Below, one piece after another: positions 59,410-60,000 of a stretch of 60,000 nt of DNA. Within the stretch, counting starts at the first letter, position 1. Every line of letters begins with the position of its first letter. The stretch lies in assembly GCA_030141605.1 (NCBI GenBank), contig JAQGDQ010000136.1, forward strand, positions 126,001 through 186,000, written 5' to 3'. The notes under the pieces were generated by a model. That model was not told the DNA's origin and searched no databases. It saw only the letters and a program-made list of their open reading frames with translations. Origin of the DNA: Tubiluchus corallicola. Lineage: Eukaryota > Priapulida > Priapulimorpha > Priapulimorphida > Tubiluchidae. The position numbers and the translations under genes were made by a program.

Positions 59410-60000
59410 CTAAAACACAAAAGAAAAAAATAAATTTAAGTTCATTATTTAAAGAAGTACAACTTTAAAGAGCAATAACAAAAATGCATACAATTTCGGC
59501 ATCTAAATTCGTAAGACACTGTGGAGGTCAAAAGCTTGATAACCTAAGAAAAGCATATACAGCCTGATCCAACAATGAGGTAAATGAGACAAAATGCAGT
59601 GAAAATCCCAAATGTTGAATTACTGTAATTTCGGCTATTTTGGGGGCAAATCACTGATTATAGTGCAGCAAGCTATAAGTCAATGTGTGAGAAGCCAAAA
59701 GACATAGAAAAACAAAGTATAGAAACTGTTCAAAACAAATAATGAGGATAACAGGACCAAAAAATACAAAAAGGCAGCCCAACATGACTGGTTCCTCTTT
59801 GCAGAATTACTCAGAAGCATTGTCAGACAATTATTCTACTCAACTACATCAAGGTTGAAAACTCTGCAATAAAACTAAAGCAAAAAACTACTTAAATTGC
59901 TCTAAGAATGTATGCAAAAAGTAGCGGTAATTTTTTCTAATGAATCACCAATCAATCTGTGAGGCAAGCAGCTAAAAAACAATTTAGCTGCTGCACAACT
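59410..60000. other. Intron upstream of exon w1, no exon seen
   Basis: About 590 bp of AT-rich sequence. I found no open stretch with cadherin motifs bounded by splice sites, so the preceding exon should lie to the right of the window. Confidence 0.6.

Overview
The window is animal (metazoan) nuclear DNA, AT-rich and intron-rich. It is filled almost edge to edge by one very large gene on the minus strand. The gene encodes a giant single-pass cadherin. I could follow 65 coding exons (numbered w1 at 59409 to w65 at 1, in direction of transcription), about 9.66 kb of coding sequence or roughly 3,220 codons. Every exon-exon junction keeps the reading frame. The 5' end (signal peptide, first repeats) lies to the right of the window and the end of the cytoplasmic tail lies to the left. 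The species cannot be named from this sequence. Small-to-medium introns, AT content and the repeat types suggest an invertebrate.

Protein layout, N to C. The tail of one cadherin repeat comes first, then 27 further extracellular cadherin (EC) repeats. I call these w-EC1 to w-EC27. They are followed by a membrane-proximal region that reads like the ferredoxin-like membrane-adjacent domain (MAD) of CDH23/PCDH15-type cadherins, one transmembrane helix, and a tail with an NPTY motif. I see no EGF or laminin-G domains, which argues against a Fat, Dachsous-Fat-like or Flamingo protein. w-EC1-2 and most of w-EC15-24 and w-EC27 keep calcium motifs. w-EC3 to w-EC14 (about 34.7-54.8 kb) have lost the DxD loop and form a two-domain higher-order repeat. 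Between w-EC24 and w-EC25 there is an array of short, tandemly duplicated, phase 0-0 exons (8.5-11.35 kb). They encode a Ser/Thr-rich, mucin-like spacer. Seven look intact and two or three are decayed relics.

Introns hold transposon-derived elements: a 477-bp hAT element with an 8-bp target duplication and a remnant of the transposase C-terminus, two Tigger/pogo-like elements flanked by TA, a larger element with 'GCTTAATAGAC' ends, an uncharacterised inverted-repeat element, a foldback and a probable tRNA-derived SINE. They also hold a 24-bp-period minisatellite, a CCACA-rich satellite, a compound trinucleotide repeat beside a splice donor, and AT and AAGGT repeats. I found no second protein-coding gene, tRNA, rRNA or CRISPR array that I could support.

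The most interesting signals are the mucin-like exon array, which is a birth-and-death cassette that can lengthen or shorten an inter-cadherin linker without breaking frame, and the calcium-motif-poor two-domain super-repeat in the middle of the ectodomain.
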